64,000 bases of DNA from an uncultured Bacilli bacterium (GCA_949425635.1 CASPWD010000001.1:186001-250000), one strand, 5' to 3'. Positions 26,123-34,665 are shown, numbered from the stretch's first letter. A program made the numbers and translations. Notes: generated by a model from the letters alone, not told the origin.

Positions 26123-26208
26123 TTATCTATTTCTAATCTATCAATTTATACTCAATAACTCGCCTTTATACAAAGAAAAAATTATATAACCTTTCTTTAT
26201 TAATTGTC

Positions 26209-26733
26209 TTATCTATACTTAGATACTTTAACAGGTTTTCCGTTCTCTAAGCTCTTCTTAACATCAAGAATTCTCTGATTACTAGATCCTCTAAATTGAA
26301 CATCAAAACTCTTTAAATCCATTACAAATTTACCATCAACTAAGACATCTATCTGTTTTAAAGCTCTCATATAATTATCGTTCTTCTGTGCTAATTCTAG
26401 CAACTGTTCAAATGTATATCCAGTATATACCCAAACATTCATTCCACACTCATGAGTAAATCTAGCTAATTCTTCTAAAGCTTCTATTTGTTGCATAGGG
26501 TCTCCACCAGAAAAAGTAATTCCATTTTGAAATTCTAATTCTCTAATTTCATTTTTTAAATCTTCAAGACTTCTTTCAACTCCAGCATTAAAATCATGTG
26601 TATTCGGATTATGACACCCCGCACAATTATGTGAACAACCTTGAAACCAAATTACACTTCTAATTCCTTCCCCATCAACAATGCTATCAGTTTGAATTTT
26701 AGGCATAGCAAGCCTTACATAACCTTTCTTCAT
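26209..26733 (-). CDS. nrdG: Anaerobic ribonucleotide reductase activating protein
   Basis: 174 residues, normal NrdG length. This radical SAM enzyme installs the glycyl radical on NrdD so that ribonucleotides can be reduced without oxygen. SIVDGEGIRSVIWFQGC and the cluster motif CSHNCAGC (CxxxCxxC, near residues 33-40) followed by HNPNTHDF are diagnostic, as is ITFSGGDPM near residue 75. NrdD itself is not in the window. Presence implies anaerobic DNA precursor synthesis, consistent with a gut organism. ATG at 26733 with a GAGG-type site somewhat far upstream. Confidence 0.94.
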   Translation of the reverse strand: MKKGYVRLAMPKIQTDSIVDGEGIRSVIWFQGCSHNCAGCHNPNTHDFNAGVERSLEDLKNEIRELEFQNGITFSGGDPMQQIEALEELARFTHECGMNVWVYTGYTFEQLLELAQKNDNYMRALKQIDVLVDGKFVMDLKSFDVQFRGSSNQRILDVKKSLENGKPVKVSKYR

Positions 26734-26769
26734 ATTACATCTCTACCTCTTTTACATAAAAATTATATC

Positions 26770-26802
26770 ACAAATACAAAAGACAGATATACAAATCTGT
26801 CT
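26770..26802 (-). terminator. Probable terminator of the polytopic XRE gene
   Basis: Perfect 8-bp stem AGACAGAT (26781-26788) with ATCTGTCT (26795-26802), 6-base loop, then TTTTGTATTTG on the minus strand; short T tract. Confidence 0.65.
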
Positions 26803-26817
26803 TAAATTATTATTTTA

Positions 26818-28419
26818 TTAATTATAGGGATATTCTTGTGCACTTCTGTCTTTATAAATTTCTACAATTCGTCCATTAGAATCTCTAACAATAACATAAT
26901 CATTTGATTCAAGTACACTCTCCAATCGATCAGCTTCTATTTCCAATCGACTAACTTCATTTCTGGATTTATTTAATTCTTCTAAAATCTTATCTCTATC
27001 ATCAAAATATTCTTTTCTATTATTTTTCATCTTCTCAATATTTTCTTTAGAAGCATAAACCTTAATAGATTGACCACTATCATAATTTACAATTTTCTTA
27101 TTATTAAAGTCATCAATAAAAACTCTTATCATATTCATAACTTCTCCATCAGGTACATAATTATAAATATAAATTAATCCGCCTTCTTCTTCAAAATCAG
27201 TAATAAAGTATTTTGAATGTTCCACTTCAACTTTAACATCTCTTCTATTCTCTTCTACATATTCAATAGTATGATAATAATTATAATATCTAGCTATCAT
27301 TAAATTATCTTTCATCTCAAATACATATTCATCTGTTATAGTATCAACATCTTTTTGAGCTATATCAAATTCAGAAAAACCAACAATCATCATTCCAGAA
27401 CCAAAACCAATCACTATTAAAGATATAATTCCTATAATAAACATAATTCCACTTTTATTCTTTTTACTAAAAATAAAATTATACATTATATTAATTATAA
27501 TACCCATTATTGCAATAGCACCAACCATTGCTAACAAATAACCAACAAATAGAATTCCTGTCTTAACAAATATAAACCCTAGTGCTAAACAAAGAACCAT
27601 TCCTACAAATCCTAAAGCAAAGAATAATAAAAACCATGCTACAAAAAACTTAGCTATAATTAATACTAATTTTCCAAAACCAGATAAGAATTTAAATTCA
27701 GAATGTTTAGGATCTCTAATTACTACAGTTTCAGGTCTTTTTTCTAAAACAATTTTCTGTTTATTTTCTTTTGTATTTTCAACTATATTTTTATCATCTG
27801 TATTTTCTTCTGAATCTTCTTCAGATTCTAATACTTTATTATGAGGTTTCTTATCTACCTTCACAAATTCATAATAATCCAAATATCTAATTTTAAATAT
27901 ATGAAGTAATATGGCAATACCAAATACCAAAGAAGCTATTGTATATATAGAAAGTAAAATCCCTGAAAAGAAATTATACACACTATATGGTAACATTCTA
28001 GTCAAAACACTAGGTACTACTCCATAAGCAATACTTCCTATTATTCCAAAAAAACACAATAATATAAGTGCAATAATACATTGTTCAAATAAACATTTAA
28101 CTATTTGAGTAAATTTCATACTACTAAACATATCAACTACTTTAGTTAAATAATCAAAAAAACTAGTTATGTACTTATTTGATGTTTTCTTCGCTTCCTT
28201 TATTTCATTTACTTCTTTAACATTTTCATTTATAAGTTCATTTATATTTAGATTAAATAAAGAACATATTTGTAATACTTTATCCATCTCTGGATAAGAT
28301 TGAGCTGACTCCCATTTACTTACAGCTTGTCTAGAAACTCCTAACTTCTCTGCCAATTGCTCTTGAGACAGATTATTTTCTTTTCTTATTCTCTTTAAGT
28401 TATCTGCTAAATTATTCAT
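26818..28419 (-). CDS. XRE-family HTH protein fused to a polytopic membrane region
   Basis: 533 residues. HTH at residues ~6-62 (LSQEQLAEKLGVSRQAVSKW). Two to three hydrophobic helices lie near 110-180, followed by a charged cytoplasmic stretch (~205-250) and three more helices near 255-370. A C-terminal external or adhesive region (~375-533) ends with a coiled-coil-like helix (ILEELNKSRNEVSRLEIEADRLES). Several Bacilli have HTH-membrane fusions of this type, of unproven function. Two copies of a GTTGC-N5-ACCAATTT element lie in its promoter region, suggesting autoregulation. GGAGTG ribosome-binding site before ATG 28419. Confidence 0.75.
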   Translation of the reverse strand: MNNLADNLKRIRKENNLSQEQLAEKLGVSRQAVSKWESAQSYPEMDKVLQICSLFNLNINELINENVKEVNEIKEAKKTSNKYITSFFDYLTKVVDMFSSMKFTQIVKCLFEQCIIALILLCFFGIIGSIAYGVVPSVLTRMLPYSVYNFFSGILLSIYTIASLVFGIAILLHIFKIRYLDYYEFVKVDKKPHNKVLESEEDSEENTDDKNIVENTKENKQKIVLEKRPETVVIRDPKHSEFKFLSGFGKLVLIIAKFFVAWFLLFFALGFVGMVLCLALGFIFVKTGILFVGYLLAMVGAIAIMGIIINIMYNFIFSKKNKSGIMFIIGIISLIVIGFGSGMMIVGFSEFDIAQKDVDTITDEYVFEMKDNLMIARYYNYYHTIEYVEENRRDVKVEVEHSKYFITDFEEEGGLIYIYNYVPDGEVMNMIRVFIDDFNNKKIVNYDSGQSIKVYASKENIEKMKNNRKEYFDDRDKILEELNKSRNEVSRLEIEADRLESVLESNDYVIVRDSNGRIVEIYKDRSAQEYPYN

Positions 28420-28463
28420 AAACTTTCACTCCTTTTCATGCCTAAATTATATAAATTCTACTG

Positions 28464-28523
28464 GTTGCGTACTACCAATTTTAAGTTGATTTATGTAATC
28501 TTTGAGTTGCAAAACACCAATTT
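28464..28523. promoter_or_regulatory. Two direct operator-like repeats upstream of the polytopic XRE gene
   Basis: GTTGC-N5-ACCAATTT occurs at 28464-28481 and again at 28506-28523, 42 bases apart (about four helical turns). A perfect -10 TATAAT for the XRE gene lies at 28446-28451 on the minus strand, so the first copy covers the -35 region. Binding by the adjacent XRE protein is inferred. Confidence 0.55.
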
Positions 28524-28564
28524 CACCCTTATTTTACTACATTTTCTAGCAAAGAATAACTTTT

Positions 28565-29119
28565 TTATATAAAATGTTCTACTAATACTTTAATTCCCAT
28601 AAATATCAAAATTATTCCACCTAACAATTGTGCCTTCTTTTCACTTCTATTACCAACAGTATTTCCAATATGAACACCTATACTTGAAAATATAAAAGCA
28701 ACAATACCAATTACAAAAGATGCAAACCAAATATTTACTCTCATAAAAGCAAATGTGATTCCAACAGATAAAGCATCAATACTCGTAGCTATAGCTGGCA
28801 TTATTAAAGAACTAAAATTTATTCTATCATCCATCTTCTCACTCTTACCACAAAAACATTCATAAATCATATTAGCTCCTAAGACAACTAAAATTCCAAA
28901 AACAATAAAATGATCAATTGCAAAAAATAACTTTCTTACACCAGCTCCAATATAAAAACCTAATAATGGCATGAAGGCTTGAAATCCTCCAAAAGCAAGT
29001 CCAACTTGCATACACTTTTTTCTTGTTACTTCCTTACAACTAATTCCTTTACAAATTGCAACAGCAAATGCATCCATTGCAAGTCCAATACTTATCATTA
29101 ATATCTCTATAAAATTCAT
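28565..29119 (-). CDS. mntP: Manganese efflux pump MntP
   Basis: 184 residues with six membrane helices. The family motifs are GLAMDAFAVAICKG near residue 13 and the internal repeat ATSIDALSVGITFA near residue 110; the Asp residues in these two helices are the likely metal ligands. GLAFGGFQAFMPLLGF near residue 42 is also conserved. It exports Mn(II). No yybP-ykoY riboswitch is visible in the 78-base gap upstream. AGGAGA ribosome-binding site before ATG 29119. Confidence 0.94.
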   Translation of the reverse strand: MNFIEILMISIGLAMDAFAVAICKGISCKEVTRKKCMQVGLAFGGFQAFMPLLGFYIGAGVRKLFFAIDHFIVFGILVVLGANMIYECFCGKSEKMDDRINFSSLIMPAIATSIDALSVGITFAFMRVNIWFASFVIGIVAFIFSSIGVHIGNTVGNRSEKKAQLLGGIILIFMGIKVLVEHFI

Positions 29120-29163
29120 AATCTTCTCCTATTATAAAAATATTAATAAAAACAAATTTAATA

Positions 29164-29201
29164 CATAAAAAAACAAATTAATTAAATAACTTGTTAATTA
29201 A
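29164..29201 (-). terminator. Terminator of the membrane protein gene at 29198
   Basis: TTAATTAA (29178-29185) and TTAATTAA (29194-29201) pair across an 8-base loop, and TTTGTTTTTTT follows on the minus strand. All A-T stem. Confidence 0.55.
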
Positions 29202-29749
29202 GATAGCGAAAAATATCTAACCAGCAATAATCGCAATAATAAAGTAAGAATACACTCAACTATTAAAAATACTAAATCAACATCAGAAATAAATATTATT
29301 ACAGAAACTCCTACACAAAAAGTTACAGTAATACTTGCTATACTAAGAATAAACGTTAAAACATTATTATTTTTCTTTTTAACTTTAGAATCGCTAGATA
29401 GTATCTTCAAAAATACATAAAGCATTATTAAAAATTGTAAAAAGCAATCTAAAATTCTACAAAGATAAAGTGTAATATTATCATAAGTTAAAAAGCATAA
29501 AGCCAAAGAAATTAAATTGAGTATCAAAAGTAAAAACATAATAATTGAATAAATTAATCTATATTTTTCAAGTTTTTTATCGCTCTTACCAATTAATCGA
29601 AGTAAGAAATAAACAAAAATAACAGCAAAATTTATAATCCCTACTATATTCGTAAAGTTAGACCAACTACGAAATAGTACATAACAAAGTACAACAAATA
29701 AAACACAATAGTGCAAAGAAACATTTTCTTTAGTTTTAAAAAAATTCAT
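29198..29749 (-). CDS. Small polytopic membrane protein, unknown (paralogue 1)
   Basis: 183 residues, nearly all in five or six hydrophobic helices with short charged loops (KSDKKLEKYR and SDSKVKKKNN facing the cytoplasm by the positive-inside rule). No family recognised. It is a diverged paralogue of the upstream gene: both start with a short basic N-terminus, a Y-C-LLF/Y-C-VLF first helix, a matching central helix pair, and end in a LLVRYFSLS/LMFVRYTYLYE tail. Probably co-evolving pair. GAGGTTG ribosome-binding site before ATG 29749. Confidence 0.65.
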   Translation of the reverse strand: MNFFKTKENVSLHYCVLFVVLCYVLFRSWSNFTNIVGIINFAVIFVYFLLRLIGKSDKKLEKYRLIYSIIMFLLLILNLISLALCFLTYDNITLYLCRILDCFLQFLIMLYVFLKILSSDSKVKKKNNNVLTFILSIASITVTFCVGVSVIIFISDVDLVFLIVECILTLLLRLLLVRYFSLS

Positions 29750-29792
29750 ATAAACAACCTCACTACTTCAAGTATACCACATATTCTTTATT

Positions 29793-29827
29793 CAAAAAAA
29801 ATCAAACTACATAAGTAATTTGATTTT
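29793..29827 (-). terminator. Terminator of the membrane protein gene at 29836
   Basis: AAATCAAA (29799-29806) pairs with TTTGATTT (29819-29826), then TTTTTTTGAA on the minus strand. Confidence 0.7.
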
Positions 29828-29835
29828 CCTAATAA

Positions 29836-30387
29836 CTATTCATAAAGATAAGTATATCGAACAAACATCAAATGCATAAGCAAGAATACACCAACAACAA
29901 TAAGACCTAATAAAGAAATCTTACCATTAAACACTACAGTCAATATACAACCAATTATTGATGATACAATGCATAAGATATTAACAGCATAATATAAAAT
30001 ATTTGATTTAAATAATTCATTCCCTTTCAAAAAAATTCTTAATGCAAAATAGATATATAAACATACTTGAATAAACATCGTCATTGTATTTCCTACAACA
30101 TATAAAGTTCCACCATCATACAGAATAAAACTTTTTATCATAGAAAAAATATTTACACCAGTCATCAAAACAAGAAACACAACCAACATCTTACTAAATA
30201 TATCTTCCAATTTACTATCCTTAATTATAATCATTAATAAAAAGTAAAACGCCAAAACAAAATTACTTCCAATTCCAATTGTATAATTCGATTTTATAAA
30301 ATACAAAATCAAATTAGTCACAGCTAAAAGCGCAAATAATAAGCAATAAAATAATGCTACTCCTTTCTTATCTTTTAATAACTTCAT
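29836..30387 (-). CDS. Small polytopic membrane protein, unknown (paralogue 2)
   Basis: 183 residues from ATG 30387, preferred over ATG 30396 because AGAGG lies about 10 bases before it. Six predicted membrane helices, a basic N-terminus (KLLKDKKG) and no soluble domain. It shares the helix pattern and the C-terminal VRY motif with the gene at 29198, so the two are tandem duplicates. Each has its own terminator, so they are separate transcripts. No function can be assigned from sequence. Confidence 0.65.
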   Translation of the reverse strand: MKLLKDKKGVALFYCLLFALLAVTNLILYFIKSNYTIGIGSNFVLAFYFLLMIIIKDSKLEDIFSKMLVVFLVLMTGVNIFSMIKSFILYDGGTLYVVGNTMTMFIQVCLYIYFALRIFLKGNELFKSNILYYAVNILCIVSSIIGCILTVVFNGKISLLGLIVVGVFLLMHLMFVRYTYLYE

Positions 30388-30483
30388 ACTAACCATTCCT
30401 CTCTAAGATAATGAACTGCTAATAACCAAGCTGTCCAAACTTACAAGAAATATAACAAATTCACTTTCTAACCCCAGTATATC

Positions 30484-30503
30484 ATATATATATATATATA
30501 TAT
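30484..30503. repeat. AT dinucleotide repeat
   Basis: Ten uninterrupted AT units in the gap between the NlpC-like gene and the membrane protein gene upstream of it in coordinates. Such tracts are prone to length change. Confidence 0.9.
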
Positions 30504-30536
30504 TAAAATAAAAAATAATACTATCACTAGTACTAT

Positions 30537-31061
30537 TTAATATCCGTTATATTCTCTTAAAATTCCTGAATATTCAACATTTAGCCCTTTAATTTCTTTA
30601 AAGTCTTCTGGCTTAACCAACTCAGGCAAATCCTCATTTATTTTAGACTTCTCTAAGACATATTTTACAAACTCTGCACAATAAAAAGATTTCTCTCTTC
30701 TAAATTTCAAATGGACGGCTACAGCAAAAAGTCCAATCATATTAAACTTATATTCTTCCTTATTTTCCTTTATACCTTTTATAATTTGAACAACTTTATC
30801 ATATTGCTCATCTTTTACTTGCATAGAATAGATTCTTGTTTTAGTTTTCTTAAATCTTCCAAAAGTTCCCTTATCCTTCTGCTCATGAACAAAGCCCGCT
30901 AAAAAAGGATTATAAGCGTACAATCTACCAAAACTATACATATGCTCTAAATCTTCATCTAACGCAATTGATACATGCGAAAATTCTTTTTTCGTATACA
31001 TTTTGACTAACTTAGATAATATCGTTCCAGTATAAGTTAATACTATGTATATTTTCTTCAT
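30537..31061 (-). CDS. Permuted NlpC/P60-like (YiiX/YebB-type) cysteine peptidase homologue
   Basis: 174 residues without signal peptide. FSHVSIALDEDLEHMYSFGR near residue 28 supplies the His, and FYCAEFVKYVLEKS near residue 133 the Cys-containing helix. The His-before-Cys order is the circularly permuted papain-like arrangement of the YiiX/YebB/LRAT-like branch. Family members may cleave lipid or peptide amides, and the substrate is unknown. The alternation of Cys-Ala-Glu-Phe-Val is typical of these proteins. AGGTGA ribosome-binding site before ATG 31061. Confidence 0.75.
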   Translation of the reverse strand: MKKIYIVLTYTGTILSKLVKMYTKKEFSHVSIALDEDLEHMYSFGRLYAYNPFLAGFVHEQKDKGTFGRFKKTKTRIYSMQVKDEQYDKVVQIIKGIKENKEEYKFNMIGLFAVAVHLKFRREKSFYCAEFVKYVLEKSKINEDLPELVKPEDFKEIKGLNVEYSGILREYNGY

Positions 31062-31192
31062 AGAATCACCTACTATATATTAACTATAGCACAAATTTCT
31101 AAACCATATAAAGACCTTGTTTATAACTTAACACTTATTAACACAACTTAATTAATTTAACTAACTGTCATCATAATCTTTTTCAAACAACA

Positions 31193-32047
31193 CTAAGATT
31201 CCAATTTTTTTAATACCTCTTCGATACTACTCTTAGGTGTAGAAGCTCCAGCCATAACACCAACTTTATCAAATATCGAATAATCTTCTATAAGATCATC
31301 TGCTGTCTCAACTATATAACTATTATTACATAAAGAAGAAGCAATATCATATAATTTAAGTGTATTAGAGCTATGTTTTCCTCCTATTATAATCATAGCA
31401 TCAACTTTACTTGCTATCTCTTTGCACTCATTCTGTCTCATCTCAGTAGCATTACAAATAGTCTTTTGAATTTCAAATTCATAGCTATCTCCATTTTTTT
31501 TACTTAAGACTTCTACTATTTGATCATACTTATCCATTGAATAAGTCGTTTGTGCTATGATTGCTACTTTTTTTAAACCACTATTTTTAATACTATCTAT
31601 TATAAAATCGATTTCATCTAAATTTTCAATGATTGCACTATTTTCACCACAAAAACTTATTGTACCAATTGCTTCAGGATGACTTTTCTGACCAGCTAAA
31701 ACTATAAAATATCCATCATCAACTAATTTTTCGGCCATCTCATGTATTTTAATAACCTTAAGACAAGTTAAATCAACCAAATTCAAATTCTTCTCTTTAG
31801 CTTGTTCATAAACCTCTTTAGTAACCCCGTGAGCTCTTATAATAACTCTAGATTGACTAGGAATATTATCTAAAGTATCAACTACAACAAGCCCTTTCTT
31901 TTCTAATTTATCAACAACTTGTTTATTATGTACTAACTCTCCCAAACAATAAGTATCTCCATATTTATCTAAAACTTTTTCAGTTTCCAAAACTGATCGA
32001 ATAACTCCTCCACAAAAACCAGATGTTTTTCCCAAAATTACTTCCAT
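31193..32047 (-). CDS. ispH: 4-hydroxy-3-methylbut-2-enyl diphosphate reductase
   Basis: 284 residues, normal IspH length. Final step of the MEP isoprenoid pathway, giving IPP and DMAPP. Three cluster Cys are visible: GFCGGV (near 12), VDLTCLKV (near 95) and KTICNAT (near 195). The second motif is usually ATCPLV, so Pro to Leu is a deviation. RAHGVTKEV near residue 75 and ASTPKSSIEEV at the end are conserved. ispE at 34691 belongs to the same pathway. The frame opens with a GTG at 32056, but ATG 32047 is better spaced from GGAAGTG. Confidence 0.94.
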   Translation of the reverse strand: MEVILGKTSGFCGGVIRSVLETEKVLDKYGDTYCLGELVHNKQVVDKLEKKGLVVVDTLDNIPSQSRVIIRAHGVTKEVYEQAKEKNLNLVDLTCLKVIKIHEMAEKLVDDGYFIVLAGQKSHPEAIGTISFCGENSAIIENLDEIDFIIDSIKNSGLKKVAIIAQTTYSMDKYDQIVEVLSKKNGDSYEFEIQKTICNATEMRQNECKEIASKVDAMIIIGGKHSSNTLKLYDIASSLCNNSYIVETADDLIEDYSIFDKVGVMAGASTPKSSIEEVLKKLES

Positions 32048-32077
32048 TATTATCACTTCCTAAAAAAATTATATCAT

Positions 32078-32102
32078 ACAAAAAGTAGATATTTCTATCT
32101 AC
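32078..32102 (-). terminator. Terminator of divIC
   Basis: Perfect 7-bp stem GTAGATA (32085-32091) with TATCTAC (32096-32102), TTTC loop, and TTTTTGTATG following on the minus strand. Confidence 0.75.
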
Positions 32103-32110
32103 ATACTACA

Positions 32111-32533
32111 TCACTCTGTATCATCTGAAGTATTATCCTTAGTAGCATCACTATCTCCATCTACATAGATTAATATCTTCTCTCCTTCAGAAGTTAATAA
32201 ATACTTCTCTCTAGCATATCTCTCGATATAAGCAGGATCTTGTAACTTAAACACTTCACTTTTTAAAGACTTCTCTTCCTCTAATAATTCCTGCTTCTTC
32301 TGTGTAAGTTCTTGTGTCTCTTTTCTATTACTAGTAATCTGCATAATATCACTAAATACAGTACTTATTAGAATAACTATAAATAAAACAACAATAAATA
32401 ACAAAAAAGCAATACGGCCAGCTTCATTCTTTTTTTTAGGCTTAGCTTTATTAGTAGCTTTTTTATCATCAGACTTAACTTGAACAGCATTATTACTTCT
32501 ACTAGCAACTTTTTTATTACTACTATTGCCCAT
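32111..32533 (-). CDS. divIC: Septum formation initiator, FtsB/DivIC family
   Basis: 140 residues: a long basic, Lys/Asn-rich cytoplasmic tail (~1-38), a single membrane helix (~42-64), then a leucine-zipper coiled coil (QELTQKKQELLEEEKSLKSE) and the conserved Y-x-E-x-Y-AREKYLLTSEGEKI motif near residue 105. DivIC pairs with FtsL in the division complex. It is downstream of yabP-yabQ, the same order as in B. subtilis, which supports the name. GGAGGG ribosome-binding site. Confidence 0.9.
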   Translation of the reverse strand: MGNSSNKKVASRSNNAVQVKSDDKKATNKAKPKKKNEAGRIAFLLFIVVLFIVILISTVFSDIMQITSNRKETQELTQKKQELLEEEKSLKSEVFKLQDPAYIERYAREKYLLTSEGEKILIYVDGDSDATKDNTSDDTE

Positions 32534-32599
32534 TTATAAGCCCTCCTTATTATAATAAGTATAACACATCATACCCATCTCTAATAAAGAGAACACGGC

Positions 32600-32863
32600 T
32601 TATTTACGTTTTTTAACACTAATACCAATATATCCCAATATCATAAATAAAACGAAATAAATATGAAGTACACCATAATTTATTTTATATAAAAACAAAA
32701 TATACAAAAGAGACACATTTAAAATATACAAAATACTACCTAATATTTTAACTAAAATATTCTTACCTTTAAGTATTTTATAATTAAACATATTTAAATA
32801 ATATAACAATATCCCATACAAGAAAGAAACAATCAAACAAAAGAGTTGTACATAGGAATTCAT
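32600..32863 (-). CDS. yabQ: YabQ-like spore cortex membrane protein
   Basis: 87 residues with three hydrophobic helices and a basic KKRK end. Short for YabQ (B. subtilis protein is about twice as long). The assignment rests on gene order (yabP-yabQ-divIC), the one-base TAATG overlap with yabP, and the topology: an SFLYGILLYYLNMFN first helix typical of YabQ, where a small polar-aromatic face is kept. In B. subtilis YabQ is needed for cortex assembly. Sequence similarity alone would not be decisive. Confidence 0.75.
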   Translation of the reverse strand: MNSYVQLFCLIVSFLYGILLYYLNMFNYKILKGKNILVKILGSILYILNVSLLYILFLYKINYGVLHIYFVLFMILGYIGISVKKRK

Positions 32864-33141
32864 TATTTAAATAACTTACCTATCAAAGACTCTGTCTCTT
32901 TTTTCTTGCCATCATCATAAGTCATACTATTTATCATACCTTTAATACTAACTACTCCATCATGAGTATCAAGTTTAACTATCTCTAAACCTTCCCCTTT
33001 AAGCAATATAATTCCCATATTACTTTCCATCAAAAACTCTTCACTATCAAAACTAATTATTTTATCAATCCCAGTTAAGTAAATTAGACCTCTATCAATT
33101 AGTTTTACCTCATGCTTCGTATTATCATATGCATTATCCAT
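32863..33141 (-). CDS. yabP: Sporulation protein YabP
   Basis: 92 residues from ATG 33141 (GGGTGATA site), rather than the 115-residue open frame to 33210, whose first 23 residues do not match the family. YabP/YqfC proteins are small beta-rich factors needed for spore cortex assembly. NTKHEVKLIDRGLIYLTGIDKIISFDSEEFLMES is the typical YabP core, in which each strand is followed by a Gly/Asp turn, and LEIVKLDTHDGVVSIKG follows. Coupled to yabQ by a stop/start overlap. Confidence 0.88.
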   Translation of the reverse strand: MDNAYDNTKHEVKLIDRGLIYLTGIDKIISFDSEEFLMESNMGIILLKGEGLEIVKLDTHDGVVSIKGMINSMTYDDGKKKETESLIGKLFK

Positions 33142-33187
33142 TATTATCACCCTTAATTGAATATATGCAACAATAATACTTTTTATA

Positions 33188-33218
33188 ACAAAAAAACTTA
33201 AAGCTTTCACTCTAAGTT
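33188..33218 (-). terminator. Terminator of spoVG
   Basis: AACTTA (33195-33200) pairs with TAAGTT (33213-33218), then TTTTTTGTTATAA on the minus strand. It lies directly after the spoVG stop codon. Confidence 0.65.
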
Positions 33219-33219
33219 C

Positions 33220-33510
33220 TTATTCTTCAACTTTAACTAGTTCTTCACCAGTTTTTTGCATTTCTTCATATGCATTAAAAATTGCGTCTTCAAACATTTT
33301 TCTAGTCTCTTGGTTTACTGGATGAGCTATATCATCATAAACTCCCTCAGATACCTTTCTACTAGGCATTGCGATAAACATTTTATCGTCACCTTGAATT
33401 AATCTGATTCCAGTAATTACGAATGCTCCATCTAATGTTACAGTAGCTATTGCTTTCATACGTGAATCTTCTTTTTCTTTATTGCGAAGAACTACTTTTG
33501 TAATCTTCAT
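33220..33510 (-). CDS. spoVG: Septation/site-specific DNA-binding regulator SpoVG
   Basis: 96 residues, full family length. KITKVVLRN at the start, KAIATVTLDGAFVITGIRLIQGDDKMFIAMPSRK (conserved core) and the DIAHPVNQETRKMFEDAI helix are diagnostic. SpoVG binds DNA/RNA and affects septation, sporulation and virulence genes in Firmicutes. GGGAGGAG ribosome-binding site. An extended -10 (TGCTATAAA) lies in the 86-base gap upstream. In B. subtilis spoVG is several genes from veg, whereas here it is adjacent. Confidence 0.97.
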   Translation of the reverse strand: MKITKVVLRNKEKEDSRMKAIATVTLDGAFVITGIRLIQGDDKMFIAMPSRKVSEGVYDDIAHPVNQETRKMFEDAIFNAYEEMQKTGEELVKVEE

Positions 33511-33579
33511 GTAATAACACTCCTCCCAAGTCTACCACTCTACATTAAGTTTCAACTTATCTTAAGTTTATAGCAAATT

Positions 33580-33617
33580 CTCAATAAAATCAAGAATTAT
33601 TTTATTGTGACCTTGAT
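33580..33617 (-). terminator. Possible terminator overlapping the end of veg
   Basis: ATCAAG (33589-33594) pairs with CTTGAT (33612-33617), a T-rich stretch TTTTATTG follows on the minus strand. The long loop contains the veg stop. Weak. Confidence 0.4.
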
Positions 33618-33812
33618 ATTACCTACTAATACATCAGTATAAGTAAAACTCTTCTTTCCCATTTTAGTACTCAATATAAAGATATTATTATAACATTCAC
33701 TAATTATTCCTTCAAAAATCTCCGTTTTATTCCTAAGCCCCATTACTTTAATAATTGCTCGTTTTCCATAATTCTCTTGGATAAATTCTCTTGCTTGATA
33801 TATCGTTCTCAT
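33597..33812 (-). CDS. veg: Veg family protein (biofilm/sporulation-linked)
   Basis: 71 residues, an Sm-like beta-rich fold. ARE FIQENYGKRAIIKVMGLR and FEGIISECYNNIFILS are the family motifs (Gly-x-Arg ... G-x-I-x-x-x-Y-x-x-I-F). Veg is abundantly expressed in B. subtilis and affects biofilm regulators and spore outgrowth. Its ATG overlaps the yabG stop by four bases (ATGA), so the two are translationally coupled, in the same order as B. subtilis yabG-veg. Confidence 0.93.
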   Translation of the reverse strand: MRTIYQAREFIQENYGKRAIIKVMGLRNKTEIFEGIISECYNNIFILSTKMGKKSFTYTDVLVGNIKVTIK

Positions 33813-34594
33813 CTAGGATACCCCACATACATTAAACCATTTACAATAAGGCCTCCCATACCATCTTTTCCATACTTTGTTTTTTCGAGCAACTCAATCA
33901 CATTAACTTCCTTATTCTTTTCTGTTAAAGATACTGTCGTAGCTATAATTGCTGGATCTAAAGCATGTATATTAACTCTTTTTGGACTACTAGCAAAATC
34001 TGCTCCTGCTTTAATGAGTTCCTCATAATCACTTTGACAAGCTCCAGCTATTATAAGTAATTTTTCATGACTTTTCTCATACTTTCTAGCCTCTCTAACA
34101 GCTTTAATAAAATTTTCTGAATTCTTATAATTCTTTAAATCAGTTTTATCACTACTCTTTTTAAAATAAGCATCATGTCCTGTAATAATCAAAATATCTG
34201 GATTAACCTCTTCCAATAATTTATAAACGTTTTTATCTAATTCTTCTTCTTTTACAGTTTTACCAAACGCCATAACTCTATTATTCTTATAAAATTGTAA
34301 GCACTTCTCTAAATAATCACTATCCCCGTCCAGATGAAGAATCCTTGGGGGCAAATAAAAAAAATCATCTCTATCTTTCTTATCAAATATTTCTTCTCTA
34401 AATAATTCCTCTAAGAAATCGTCTTTTCTTTCACTTTCTTCACATATAACTAAATCATTTAACGGAGCATCCGCTATAATTCTTAAATCAAATCCTTTAA
34501 GTATCGCTTCTCCATTCTTAATATCTACTATCACAAAAACTATATCATTATTATAGCTATTTCTTGTTACATAATCTCCTACTTTAAGTTCCAT
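33809..34594 (-). CDS. yabG: Sporulation-specific protease YabG
   Basis: 261 residues from ATG 34594 (AGGTGATA site), not from 34630. YabG is a Cys-type protease that processes spore coat proteins. Conserved stretches are KVGDYVTRNSYNNDIVF at the start, ILHLDGDSDYLEKC near residue 85, DILIITGHDAYF near 133 (the GHD motif with the likely catalytic His), IIAGACQSDYEELI near 178 with the likely catalytic Cys, and the C-terminal YGKDGMGGLIVNGLMYVGYPR. Good evidence that this lineage keeps spore coat processing. Divergent to ispE. Confidence 0.94.
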   Translation of the reverse strand: MELKVGDYVTRNSYNNDIVFVIVDIKNGEAILKGFDLRIIADAPLNDLVICEESERKDDFLEELFREEIFDKKDRDDFFYLPPRILHLDGDSDYLEKCLQFYKNNRVMAFGKTVKEEELDKNVYKLLEEVNPDILIITGHDAYFKKSSDKTDLKNYKNSENFIKAVREARKYEKSHEKLLIIAGACQSDYEELIKAGADFASSPKRVNIHALDPAIIATTVSLTEKNKEVNVIELLEKTKYGKDGMGGLIVNGLMYVGYPR

Positions 34595-34665
34595 TTTATC
34601 ACCTAAGAAAAGATATGATAAAAAACTCATAATTATACCAAGACAGACAATTTATTATTTATTTT

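Noticed and set aside
29120-29197. Possible manganese riboswitch upstream of mntP
   Set aside because: The gap is only 78 bases, AT-rich, and holds the next gene's terminator hairpin; no yybP-ykoY motif.
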